Positions 1-32,611 of a DNA stretch of 64,000 bases are shown in pieces (the stretch's first letter is position 1; each line of letters opens with the position of its first letter). The stretch lies in the NCBI RefSeq assembly GCF_018139145.2, contig NC_059482.1, positions 10,469,294 to 10,533,293 of the forward strand, written 5' to 3'. The position numbers were made by a program, and so were the translations under genes. The notes below the pieces were generated by a model. That model worked only from the letters and a program-made list of their open reading frames with translations. It was not told the DNA's origin and ran no database searches. Source of the DNA: Gymnogyps californianus. Lineage: Eukaryota; Chordata; Aves; Accipitriformes; Cathartidae.

Positions 1-3000
1 CATAAAGCACAAAAATATCTGTGGTATATTCTACAGCAACTAACGTTTTAAGAACAACCACATTTAGAATTTTCTATAAAAATCAACTGTACACAATTCT
101 ATTATTAGTACTTATAGCAAGGACTTTATTTAAATCCAGATTTGAACCACAAGTTTTCCAAGGTACGTAGGACACCTGCTACAAAAATCACATTTGTTTG
201 GTCACACTTAAACTTGCTGCATTTTAATATTAAACAACTAACAGGAAGAACTCTTATGTCTGCAGACAACGTTTCCCTTAAAAAAGGGGTCATGAATTGC
301 ATATTCATGTAGTATCTCAGAGCAGTCATTTCAAAGCACTTCTTCAAATGGAAACAGACACACTGAAGTATTTCATGGAAAGGCGTATCTTACATTTTTA
401 CATTAGACTCAAAACTTTTTAACAATTCTCTAACTGAACCACCAGTTTAATTCTCTCATTCTGAAAATTATAAACCCAGAGACAAATTAATCACTAAAAT
501 TGGAACAATATATTCTAATGCTTAGAGCATACAAGCATTTATGATTAAAAAGCTATATTTTTAGAAAAAAAGTAGATTATATAACCATGTACAGCTTCCT
601 TACATAGCCAAAGAATTTAACAAGCATCTGTTTTCCAACTCAAATGTGTGTGAAATATTAGGTGGATTTTTTCCAGGGTACATGCTGAAAACATTAAGAA
701 GGCAAGATCTGACTGTTAGAGATTTAAGTGTTTTTTTCCAAAGTACAAAGACATAACCAAGTTAAAAGGTTACCTTTAATCACTTTAAAGGTTTTAGATT
801 CAAGCACTAGTTGTAAGCCACAGAACTCTTAATAGCCTCTATTCAAAGCATGAGTATTTAAACAAAATTTAAAAATTAGTACATTAACTGTAATATAACT
901 TAGACTACAAAACACTTTACAGGTAGACTGATGGTACCTTGGAGTTAAAAAACCCTAAACCCTAAAACAATAAAAACCACACAAAATTGTTGCTCAAACG
1001 AAAGTAGGTCTAAAAAAAAAACTGTGGCTTTTTTTTATGCTAGATGAACTGGATCCTTAAGCCTCTAAAATAATACCAAGCAGCTGTCTCCTGCAACTAC
1101 CTCATACTGGACAGGAGAAACATTGCCAAGCTGTTCATTGATATGTAGGTTTACATATTCCCCTTTACCACCATTACAGGTGAGCACCTTTCAAAGACAA
1201 AGAAAAACAAGGAGCTGTTTTTAAGAAAATAAAAATTTCCCCTCCATTATAAATTAAATTGATACTTGCTTTCAGTTTCCCTACAAAAGTACTGTGAAGG
1301 ACGGTAACGGCCTTAGTCAATTAGATGTGTTCCATACAATTATATGTATTCTCCTTTCTAGATTAAAGCGAGAGCAGGGAACCCTAGTTTTTTATCTATT
1401 GCACAGGAATAGAAGGATGAAGGCAAATCTTAGAATTTGCAAGAATCTTCCTGTGAATATAAATGAAATAACTTTTTAAGTCTAAAAGTCCATGCGAAGA
1501 AAAATAATCCACGACAGAAACCACCAACTGAAGTTCTTTGAAATATCATTGTCTACACATGGAAGAAAGACAGTCCAGAAACATAAAGGCAAGTAAGATG
1601 GTGAGGAATTACACAGCATGAAAAATGGACATGACATTGCAGCATCTGCCCAGATGAGAGAGTTGTCTCAAGTAAGAGTTAACATAGCAGAAACCAACCG
1701 ATCAATCGGGCTGACCAGTATGTTGAGATCCACAATGCCTCCCTCATCCTGTGACAGAATCTCAACATTTCAACCACAGGATATTCATAGCTGTGGGAGA
1801 AACGGATGGTCTCTTTGAAGCTAAATATTTTTAGTGTCAATCTTCTGAAAACTTAGGGCTTTTTAAACAGTTTAGATTAGACATTTAAAATGCCTACAAA
1901 GATCATTTTAGCACATTTACTCACACAGAGGATGCTGCCAAAATAAGACTTTCTCCAAGATATTCTCATCAACTCTTCCACAAAAGAGCAAGTAATCTTT
2001 TGTGTTATCACCAGCACCAGCTACCTTATAAACTCAACGAGAGCTTTTCAGATACCAATGTTAGGAGCCCTTACCTTCTCAGGAAAGTTTAATCTTATAT
2101 TGGTTGAATATAAGATGTGAGCACATCAGCTGACAAGGAACAGGCATATTCTCTCGTGAGTGAAAGCTGATTGTTGTGTTCCGAAAGTCAGCAAATGAGC
2201 ATGAGCTGCCAACTTGATGCAGCCAAGAAAAGCCAACTGCAATCTTGAGATTACTCAGGAGAAGTAGTTCCACCAAAGAAAGAGAACTGCTGTACCAGGC
2301 ACTACAACGAGGTACATCTGGAGTGCTGCGTACAATTCTAATCATTAATGTTCAAGAAAAGATAAGCCAATGATGGGAACTAATGAAGAAGAAACTAGTA
2401 CGGAAAACAGAGCTCAACCTCTAACAGAAGACTAGAAGAGAACTTGTCTAATTTAGTCTAACAAAACAAGAAAGTTAAGAAAGGATATATGACTGCTGTC
2501 TCTAGATGTTTCAGGACAGAAATAATCTATTTAAACTAGGAGTTAATGTTGGCTGACACAAGGAAAAAAAAAGGTACACATAGCCATTTGTTATCTTTCA
2601 AAACTCTTGAAAGGCACATGATGTTCTAGAATATTGAAAGAGGAAAGAGTAAAGCCCATTACAGACTAGTTAGTTTTTTAGTCTAGTATTTTTTCCAGAA
2701 ATTGGAATTATGTTTTAGGTGCTTACAAACAGCCTACCAGCACAACAATCAACACGGATCCGTTACCAACAAGTTGTGTCAAGCCAACCAAGTTTCTTTC
2801 TATGATAGGATAACAGGTCCTGTGGAGAAGGGAGAAGTGATCGATATCACATCTCACATAACCTTCATATAAACAAACTAGGAAAAAAAAAACAGTCTTG
2901 ATATTTCAGAAAAATGAATGTATTGTAATTCATAAAATTACCCATTAGTTATCCATAGTACTGGTCAATACTTTTATTCAGCAATCTACCCTGTCCAACT

Positions 3001-4816
3001 GTTGAAGATAGCAGGTATGTAGGCAAGCATGCTTGAAGGGACTACAAAGGATTTTGAAAGACAGGACTGGAGGTAAAAAGTTATTTATATAATTTATCAA
3101 AGTGGTGTATAATAACAGAATGGAAAAAAATGATTAAGCAAACATATGACCTTTTGAAATACTAAGGTAATTTCATATAGACTAGAAAACCTCCTACCAG
3201 GAGGTAGAAATTGTATTAAACTGGCTGCATTGTTATAACAAATCCTGATCAATATCATACAGATGAAAAAAACCTAGCATCACACTGAGACATCTAAACA
3301 GAAGCACAATACATAACACAGATTAAGTAACTCCTACTTAGGGCAGACAAAGCCTTGTCTGACATACTGCATTTCATTTCTTTTCACGTAAAGAAACAGG
3401 TCATCTGAGTAGACAGTCCAAAGGAGAAGAGTAAGAATTATCAGAGCCATAAAAACACTTCCTGTGAGGAAAGGCTGACAGAAGTGTATTTTTGTAGTCC
3501 AGACCAAAGTCACAGGCAAAAGGGTAACAGCTTTCAAATATGCAAAAGACTGCTGCAAAGACAAAAGGGGCTACACTGATCTCTGTCTCCACTTGAACAA
3601 GACAAATAGTACTGGGATTAAGAAATACTGACTGTACAAGAGAAAAAATAACTAAGAAATTAAGTACTGGAATAGGCTTCCTGCAGAGATGACATTACAT
3701 CTTGTATTTCAGAGTTTGTTTGCTTAATCACTAGCCAGGAACTCCCTAATTGATTCTGCTTTAGATAAAGAGCATGGATGAAATAATCCCTAAAAATTAT
3801 TTCTAATCCTATTTCTATAAAAACAGTTAATTTGACACTGTGGTCAGTAATAGCGCAAGGCTGCACTTGAAGCAGGGGACACCCTTCAGTGTTTAACTGA
3901 AGAGGGCATTCTGGATCAAGAAAGAATTAATTAAATATTTTTGTAATGTAGATAACAATATGTAAATACTATATATTACAAAATTCTTTTATTGTTATCT
4001 TCATAATAAATGAAAGATAAATTACAGAATTCATCATGTTAAAACAAAAAAAAAAAACTTCAGCAAAATACTGACTTGCCATAAGTCAAATTCTAGCCAT
4101 TTTTGAGCTTTCAGAGCATGGCATGTCATATAAAACCCTTCCCAATTAAAAAAAAAATCCTTACTTCCCCTCTCTAGGAATAGCGTTTTACAACACTGAG
4201 TTTTGTATAGGTACCAAGTATTCTGACGGGTTTCTTTTATTTTCACCTAAACTAGTGCAATTACTTATCAGCAAGTATCTCATACAATGCAGTCATAGGC
4301 ACATACGCAGAACGAATCCACTTGATGAGTGTTATCAGTTCTGTTGGATCAAAATAAAATACTAAATAATTAATGACAGAATAACTTCAAGCTGTCCTAA
4401 GAAGTAATTCATTTAAACTTGAACTCTGGAGAGATTTCAATAGTTTGACTGGAAACTACAGTCCAAACCCAATAAACTGCATTTCCTTCAAGCAACACTT
4501 AAGTGTCAAGAAAGGAAGGAATTCTAAAGTAAAAAAAGAAATTAGCACTTTCTGAATATGATCAAGACTCAAACGTTATTTGTATCCCAGTAGTATAACT
4601 TCACTCGAAGAATCAAGTTGTAACAGGCTTAATAGAAGCCCTGGAGTTGTGAAGTTGCAGTTTAGTTCTTTTTTAAAGACTGCACATTTTGGCACTGTCA
4701 TCTGTCAAGGTCTGTCACTTTACTGACCAGTTTAAAAGATACATGCAGTTAGACCAATATGGGCCAAATAAAATATTAAAAATATGTAAAACAGTCTGCA
4801 ATCACAAGTCCAATAC
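1..4816 (-). other. DYNC1LI2 intron 12 or 3' region, no canonical exon seen
   Basis: AT-rich sequence downstream of exon 12. I searched by eye on the minus strand for the conserved LIC2 C-terminus (codons for QEELDRMTRKP and the TENEA end) and did not find it, so this is most simply the left part of the last intron. It holds a candidate alternative terminal exon at 4261-4340 and an open frame at 1065-1187, both described as findings. An AATAAA on the minus strand lies near 125-130. Confidence 0.55.
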
Positions 4817-25099
<20,283 letters not shown>

Positions 25100-25639
25100 C
25101 TTGCCAGCCGCAGCCACAAAGAGTGACCTCACCCGGGCCCGCCGAGGACCCCGCTCCTCCCTCGCCCCGGCCCGCCTGTGCGGGCGCCCCGCGCTGCCGG
25201 CCCCGCCGCGGCTCGCCGCCGCCCCCTGCCCCTCGCAGGCGCACCGCCGCCGCCAGCCGCGGCCGCGTCGCTTTCCGATCAGGCGGCGCCCGGGCAGCCC
25301 CGGCAGCGCTCCCCGCCCTGGGCGGCGCCCCTCCGCGGCGGGTGGGGCCGCCGCCGGCAGCGCCCCCTGGTGCCGGCGAGGCGCGGCCGCCGCTGCGCTC
25401 CCTGTCCGAGGCGCTCGCCGCCGCTCTCCGCGGCGGGGCCCGGCCCGGCAGCGGCCGCGTAAATCCCGGTAACTTCTCGTGCAGCCACCGCCGTCCGGGA
25501 AACGCTCCCGGGCGGAGCGCCATCTGTCAGCGAGCTGCGGGCACGGCCCCCGCTCCTACCCTGGCTGCAGATGCTGCGCGGCCCTGGTGCGCAGGAGTAC
25601 CCGGGGTAGCGTGGAAAATGAATTAATGCATGTGTGGAG

Positions 25640-28287
25640 ATGAAATCGCCTGTTATGAATTATTTACTACTAAAGCAAGCTTTAATTACCACCGAAATTC
25701 TCACGCCCCGCCAATAATTTTTGTTCTTTTAATAGAACTACAAAGCAAGTTTTTCTGTAAACATGCTTTCCTTCATGATTTCTCAGTCAATTCAGCTTTT
25801 CAAAATGCTGAAATACTCGGCTGGGTAGCTTGAGCAGCCTAAAAATTACATTAACTATTCTTATGCCATTATATTTTTATTATGCCCATTATGCGTGGAT
25901 TGCAAAGCATTTTATGCAGGAAAATTAATAAGATCACCAAGACTGTACAGTCAATCAAAAGGAGAGAAAAAGATTGACTTGCACAAATTCCCACAACAGA
26001 TTTCTGCTTGCTTCTACTCCCTGACTTGTCCCTTTCGGATTACACAAGAATGTTTCAATGAAGTCTTTTTCAGCAACTTGCATTGCAAGGGTAGCTGAAG
26101 CACCAGAAGAGGTTGTGGGAATCGCATCCTTGAAGATTTTCAGAACTGGACAAGGCACTGAGCAACTCCACTAACTTTGAAAGGAGATTAGATCACGGAC
26201 TCCAGAGGTCCCTTCCAACCTGCATTATACCTAAGATTAGGTAACTTGTCAGTATTGCGATATTCTGGCTTTATGTCACGTAAAGATTTGCACCTTACGT
26301 ATTCTCTCCACTTGAAATATATTTAGGCCACAATAATACAGATTACTAATACACATTCAGTCAATAGATGAAAGAGCAGCTTGTCTACACTAGGCTTTTG
26401 AGTCCTTGGAAAAATACTTTGTGGTGTGTAACAGACCAAGATCTCCCTGTTGTGTGTACCGCTCCTCGGTAGTCCTTTTGGCTCATATTCTGCAAATACA
26501 TATGCCAATATTTAACTACGCTGCTTTGAATAGCTCCATTCAAAGACATCTTTTATAGATGCTTGAAAATTTTAATAGTATAAAAAAGTGCAACAGCTGA
26601 AAATATTAGAAGACGTATTTATTATATCATTGGCTTCATCTTTCCTGCATGTCTTTCAGTTTTCGGTTATCCTGCTTGTTTTTAAGCATTTAAGCTACAT
26701 TGTAGTGAAAACCTAGTGCTAATAAGGTAACTAAACTTTCTCCATAATAAATTAACTACCAATTAATCATTCCTTTATCAGAATAGATTAAAAATACAAA
26801 TTAAATACTAAGGCTATCACTGAAAAATCAAGTTATTAAGGCTTTCGCTAAAGCTTTCTATAAAAATTGTGTAATTAGCAGAAATGGTGGTTCTGCTCAC
26901 TTACTTGGATAATACACCAAAAAAATGTCCAACTGTAAACAGAAGCCAAGTTTTATCAGTACCTGCATTCTACTTAGTTCACACCACTGAAGTATTTTAT
27001 GTAGGTCCAGGAATGTTATCCCAGTCATTAATAGCAGTCAAGAAATATTGCAGCTGAACCACACGCTAGATCTTCTACCCAGAAGTTCTGACATTTCCAC
27101 AAGCTTTTTATTTCAATTTGATATTTACTGTACCAATGTAAGATTTGCCTACTATATGCAGCAGTGTTTAACCATACATTTGGTGTTTTCTGTCATAGAT
27201 ACATTCTTCTGCACATACAGCATATTAAACGCACGACAAAGCATTTTACCTGCTTTAAACATTTCACTGATTAAGAGGAAACAAATTCAGACACAACATT
27301 AACACTTACCAGTTTCTGACATAAAATATTCATTTTAGCAATATAGCCTTTTCTTACAAAAGGTATAGAGCAAACTATAAAAAGATTCAAACAAAAAGCC
27401 AAAAGAAATGTTACATAAATCAAATGTTCAAGAAGGCTAAATTAAGTTAAAACACCTCTAAATTTTACTGATAAAGATTTTGTTAGGTATGTTAGCATTA
27501 TTAAAAAAAGAACTTACCAAATTACATGTAATTTAAATTTACAAAGCATAACAACTCTGTCAGTGAATGTGATCACTGAAAAACATGAGTCCAAGCCAAT
27601 CTAAATTCTCCAAGAGCTCGTATTGTTGTGACAACACCTCACTATTAAAAATGCTGTTCTTCAGGATTCTGCAACAGAATCCAAAATACTCTTGCAAGAT
27701 GTTATTGATGATCTCGCCTCTATACAATGGAGATAAAAGAGAAAATATCAAGACAAATGTTGAGACAAAACACTGCACAATTTTAGAAAACGTTTCAGTA
27801 GAAAAACGCTTGCCACTACACAGTCCCACACATACCCAAAGCACAGCAGAAATGCTATCCACTCCATCCATAGACAGCATCTCTCTGTATGGAGTGTACG
27901 TATTAAACACGGTCAAAACTGCCAGAGATTTTCACAAACCATCATCAGAAAAGAGACTGAACAGAGAAAATATCAACTTCCTAATAAACACAGGGATTAA
28001 TTTAGAGTCCTTAATTGAAATTCTTACCCTCTTTGTATCCTGCCAGGCAGCACTGGAAGGTTCAAAGGCACTCTCATATTTTCCCTGTTTAGTTCTCTCT
28101 CCCCAGGCACAAGCCCTGACTGAATTACATCAGAGACCATTCTAATGCTTAGTGTGCATAGCATTGAACTGACACAAAGCACAATCCCATGGGTTGCAAA
28201 TTCTGATAAGCCTGTCCTTTTTTTTGCGAGTCAGTTCAGGGGCAAAAGCTGAAAACTGAGCTGACAGCATATACAATTAGTAGAAAA
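25640..28287. other. Intergenic region / TERB1 3' flank
   Basis: A 2.6-kb stretch between the TERB1 stop codon and the DYNC1LI2 CpG island. It contains a CR1 tail (26103-26240) and overlapping open frames on both strands at 27560-28145. The first canonical AATAAA on the minus strand after the TERB1 stop that I found is at 27107-27112, about 1.2 kb downstream, so the TERB1 3' end is not fixed by sequence alone. Confidence 0.6.
26103..26240 (+). mobile_element. CR1 LINE 3' tail fragment
   Basis: This stretch follows the familiar 3' end of bird CR1 retrotransposons: GAAGAGGTTGTGGGAATC, then a decayed middle, then CCAGAGGTCCCTTCCAACCT and an AT-rich tail. It is 5'-truncated, as most CR1 copies are, and has no coding capacity. 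It lies on the plus strand, opposite to the genes. Confidence 0.88.
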
Positions 28288-28515
28288 TTAAATTGTGATT
28301 ACTTGCAACTGTAACCTGTAGTATTTCTTGGAAAGATCAACACTTGTCCGTCCTTTCTGAAATGGGTAAGACCACAAAATTAAATTCCAGTGATTACCCA
28401 TTTTTTTCACTCCACTCAAAAGACAGTTAATTTCTTCAGTCACAAAATCTTTTCGGGTTCTTCTTCTCTTGTTTAAAGTTCTTGTGTTCATGTCCAGGGA
28501 ACGTATTTCATTGTT
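28288..28515 (-). CDS. TERB1: TERB1 last exon: Myb-like domain
   Basis: Encodes a basic stretch (NKRRRTRKDF) followed by a Myb/SANT helix pattern with GVKKMGNHWNLILWSYPF and a DLSKKYYRL final helix, closely like the human TERB1 C-terminus as I recall it. In the known protein this domain contributes to telomere cohesion or DNA association. The frame ends QLQVITI then TAA. Human has a different short tail, so a further small exon reached from a donor within the last codons (AG|GTTACA or AA|GTAATC) cannot be excluded. Confidence 0.9.
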   Translation of the reverse strand, partial: NNEIRSLDMNTRTLNKRRRTRKDFVTEEINCLLSGVKKMGNHWNLILWSYPFQKGRTSVDLSKKYYRLQLQVITI

Positions 28516-31500
28516 CTGCAAATAATTATTTCGGTGTAATTAAAAATTATGTAAATTTACATACTATTTTGCATTTGGAAGAAACGCATTATTACTAACA
28601 ATACAATCTTAAGCAGTCCTAAAGAACTGATCACTTTATCAGATAACAATGGTTTTCAAGGTTTCTTCACTGTCACCCACTTACTGAAATACAGTATTTT
28701 TCCATGACCTTTACCTTCATTTGTCATGCCTACATAGGTTATACCTTCAGTATGTTTATTCCTTTAGGTTTCTGTTATTTCTATAGTATGCAAATTTTCA
28801 TTAGTGCAGGAAAAAGCATACCTCCATATCCATTATTCAGAAAGGACTGTCAGTTGAAAAATGCTTAACTCATTTCAGGGATAAATCAGTATGACTGGAG
28901 TAGAATCAACAGAATATCTTTTTAATAAGGTTCACTTTGCTACTGGGTTCCTGTTAAAGGTGACTTAAAAAGAAATTATGCAATTCATAGTGATTTTGTT
29001 TGGACATTTATAAATATGTGAGTGTATGATTAGGCTTTGCATAACTAACCTCATCTTTGTCAAGTGAATATATGCAATTTTCTTTTAAGCGCTGACATTC
29101 CTGGTCGCACATTTCTTTCAATCTTTGTCTCTTCAAGTCAGCATCTTGGTTTTTTTGGAAAGCTATGAAATTGTGAACAAGGCCACCTCTTAGTTACTCT
29201 TTAAACTAACTGAAATCTACTGTAAAACTGAATATAATGTTGTAAAGGAACATTTCTTCTAATGAACTTGAATATGTAAGTGTTGCTTTATTAGTAATAC
29301 CTCATTTTCATTAGATCTTCTTTCTTATCATTGACATTAACACATGAGGATTATTTATGCATTGGAAGCAACTAGCAAATAATAGGAATTAACTCAAACA
29401 TCAGTAATACTATGACTGAAGGTACATGAACATATCTATTTAAATTTTTAGCCATTTGTCTCCAATAGCAAGCACAGGTGCTTTTCTCAATGCCCTGACC
29501 TAAATGCAAAATCTGATCTTTAAGTTACACTTATTACAGAATTAATTTTCTGCTAATACTCACACTTCTTATACGTAGGTATCAAGTTATAGTCATCAGT
29601 CAACCTAGTATTTTTACTATGTTCCTCTCTATTTGAAGTATTAGATTTGTTTTTTCTAATTGGAGTCAAAAGAATACCTTAAAAAAAACCCAAACAATAA
29701 AACATTATGCATCTTTCTTTAAAAAAAACACAACACAAAGGTAATGTTTTAGGAATTAAAATTTAAGAGAGTGCCATCTTTTGAGCCATACCACTATCTG
29801 GTCTTGGAAGAAAGACTGGAAAATTCAGTTTACTTCAGAAAATGTTTACTTGCTAAAGGTAATATATTAGTGTAATGGGCTCTGAAATTAAATGAAGTTG
29901 GGGGTTTTTTTAATTTTAAAAGCCATGACCTCCATGGCTATCATAGCCAAATTAATTAATTTCTGAATCTGGAGGGGGAAAAAAAATTTTAAAAATTTAA
30001 AAATCAATCTACTAGCTTTACCGGAAATTAAGTAAATAAAGTAACAATGTAAACAAGGTTTTTGGAAATAGGATACTAAAAATAAATTCCTGATGGGTGG
30101 GCTGGTTTTTCAAAAGAGAATGTTTTTTAAAGTAATATTAATGCTTTAGAATTTAAGTACTGATTTAGAGAGCTGCTTCAGCCTACTTTAAAATTTCTGG
30201 TCATCAATCATAAGAAACAGTATTGGTTACTAGGTGATGAATGTAGGAATGTATGACTGTAGTTGGAGCTCTGCAGGATGTACCCGCAAACACCACATTC
30301 TGAAGAAAACTTGTGAATTATGTAAAAAGATATATCTGCAGAGTAACGAAAAAATTGTAACTCATAACTTTTTTGCTATATTACAGAATAAAATACTGTA
30401 AAAGATATGTACTCTGCTATTTACAAATGGACAGTTGTTGTCTATTATAAAGAATACCAGGTTTTATGGGCAACTGATTGTTCTGTCAATATAGGGTTCC
30501 TAAACTGCACTGCAGAAACTGATGGAACTTATATTCACTTTTCCATCTCTACCTTGTTAATAACATCTTATTCAACACCTCATAATACAGGACAGGTAAA
30601 GAGATCTCCTGTACTTAATTTTCTCATGGGTTGTTTTCAGTTACTTGCTCTAGTATTGTTGTATACATTAATGTTTACCCTTTTAGATATTTAGCACAGA
30701 CAGACCCAAGTCCTTAGCAGAGCTCCAAGCAGGAAAAGAAGCAGGTATAATAGGCTAACATGACTATAACTGTATAATAGAGTGATGCTGAATCCACAAA
30801 CAGGCAACTGTACTCTGTTCTGATCCTGACTATACCTCTTCTTTTTAAAAATTAATGCCACAAAACTGAAAAATAGCAGATGGCATGGAAGTAACCCTGA
30901 CAGGATTCAAAGCAGTATCTACAAAGCAAGTACTAGATAACTTCGTTGTGAACTAATGTGCATAACACCATTTCATGATTATAGAGTATGCATTTTCTGG
31001 CCTATTAACATACAGATTTTTCACTGAATCTACAGAAAAAAACCCATAATTCCCTATCCACAGCCTCCCATGGTAAAGTCCTGCAAAAGAATTAGACAGT
31101 AAGGGCTTTTTGCATTAATTTCCAAACCAAGTCCTTACTTTGGAAACTATCCTTTTTGCTCCTAAAAGTTGATATTTCTGTGTGCAGTCTTTTTTTCTTC
31201 ACTGGGGTCAGCAGTATTTCTGGAAAATATAAGATGGACACCAGTACAAATGCCAGTAAGTAATAACTGCTTAATTATCAAAATGCCTCCTTTAAACCAG
31301 AAAAATATAGGATGTGCTTTTATTGAATTCCTTAAGAATTATAAGCCTCTTACATCCATAAGTATGTAACATTAGAATGAAATGACCTTGTTATGATGTC
31401 ATACATCCATTCACACTTATTTCAACTTAATATATTCCTTTCTATTAGTACTTTACTACCTCTGGCAAACAGAACAGTCTCATCAAAGCCTATAATGAGG

Positions 31501-32580
31501 ATATATCACTACTGCCAAGAAATACACAAGATCCTCAAAACAAAAGTGGCTAGTTCTGATCTCACTTAGTACAAATCATTGGTAAAGCAAATTAAATTAC
31601 AAGAGCAGGACAAAAAAATTTCAGAATTTTAAATACGATTTAAAACAATAGTTACATTTACAAAAAAAAAATCATAATTACTCTCATGAGTTGCATATCT
31701 ACTGTTGTTACAAACAGCCAATTTGTGAAGTTCCTTTTTATATCTTTCTTCGGCTTCCAGAATGACTTTGTGACGGTCACACTGGTACGGACAACTTTGC
31801 AACATCTTGGTAAAGGTTTTACTACTGAAGGACAGTCCTCCTGCTGTACAACCTGGAAAAAAAATAGGATATTGTAGAAACAGCAAGCACAAATGCTATA
31901 GAAGCCATCACAAAGTGCAGCATTTCATTTTGCTCACTATGATCTACAATTTAACCTCTAGTTTTCCATATATACATCTCAAAAGAGGTTACACTTTTAT
32001 GTACCTTCTTGAAAATACTTATTTCTTGTTTTGTACTTGCTCTCTAAAAAAACAAAAAAAAAAAAAAAAAAAGAAGAGTTTTCAACATGACCTATGGGAC
32101 CAAGTTATACCGCACCTCAACTCCAGAAGTACTAAATGAGGCATGGATCCTCTACAGAAGTAAAAATATTAGTGGGATGGGAAGACAGGGGCCTCATTTC
32201 CCTTTGCACATTTATCCAGGAGCCAAAATATAAAAGATGTCTTTGCTATACTTTGAAACTTTCTCTGTGTTGTAACGGTTATCTGTATTAACCTGAATAA
32301 ATTGTAAGTCTAGCTTAGGTATGAATTTCGTCACAGGAAACCTTCCTGTTCATTTTTGAGGACATTCCTAGGGTAATTTACGGTTTAGTTATTCTTGGAT
32401 GTTCTCACAGTTAGTTACGTCAGCTGAAAGAGAACTTCTGCACTGTGAGGAATTATAAGGGCACCAGTACATATCTGTAATATTCTAGCCTAAGATAAAG
32501 CAGTGCCAAAGCTCAGGTTGAATTTAGTTTGACAACTTTGATTCGTATGCCTAAATGATGTTCAAACGTGGGTTATGGGC

Positions 32581-32611
<31 letters not shown>

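Noticed and set aside
2079..2345. Minus-strand 88-codon frame followed by a good donor (GAGAAG|GTAAGG)
   Set aside because: No recognisable protein, no clear acceptor, and no place in the DYNC1LI2 model.
31807..32139. Plus-strand 110-codon frame overlapping TERB1 exon 16
   Set aside because: Antisense shadow of a real exon that ends in an A-rich low-complexity run (Lys repeat).
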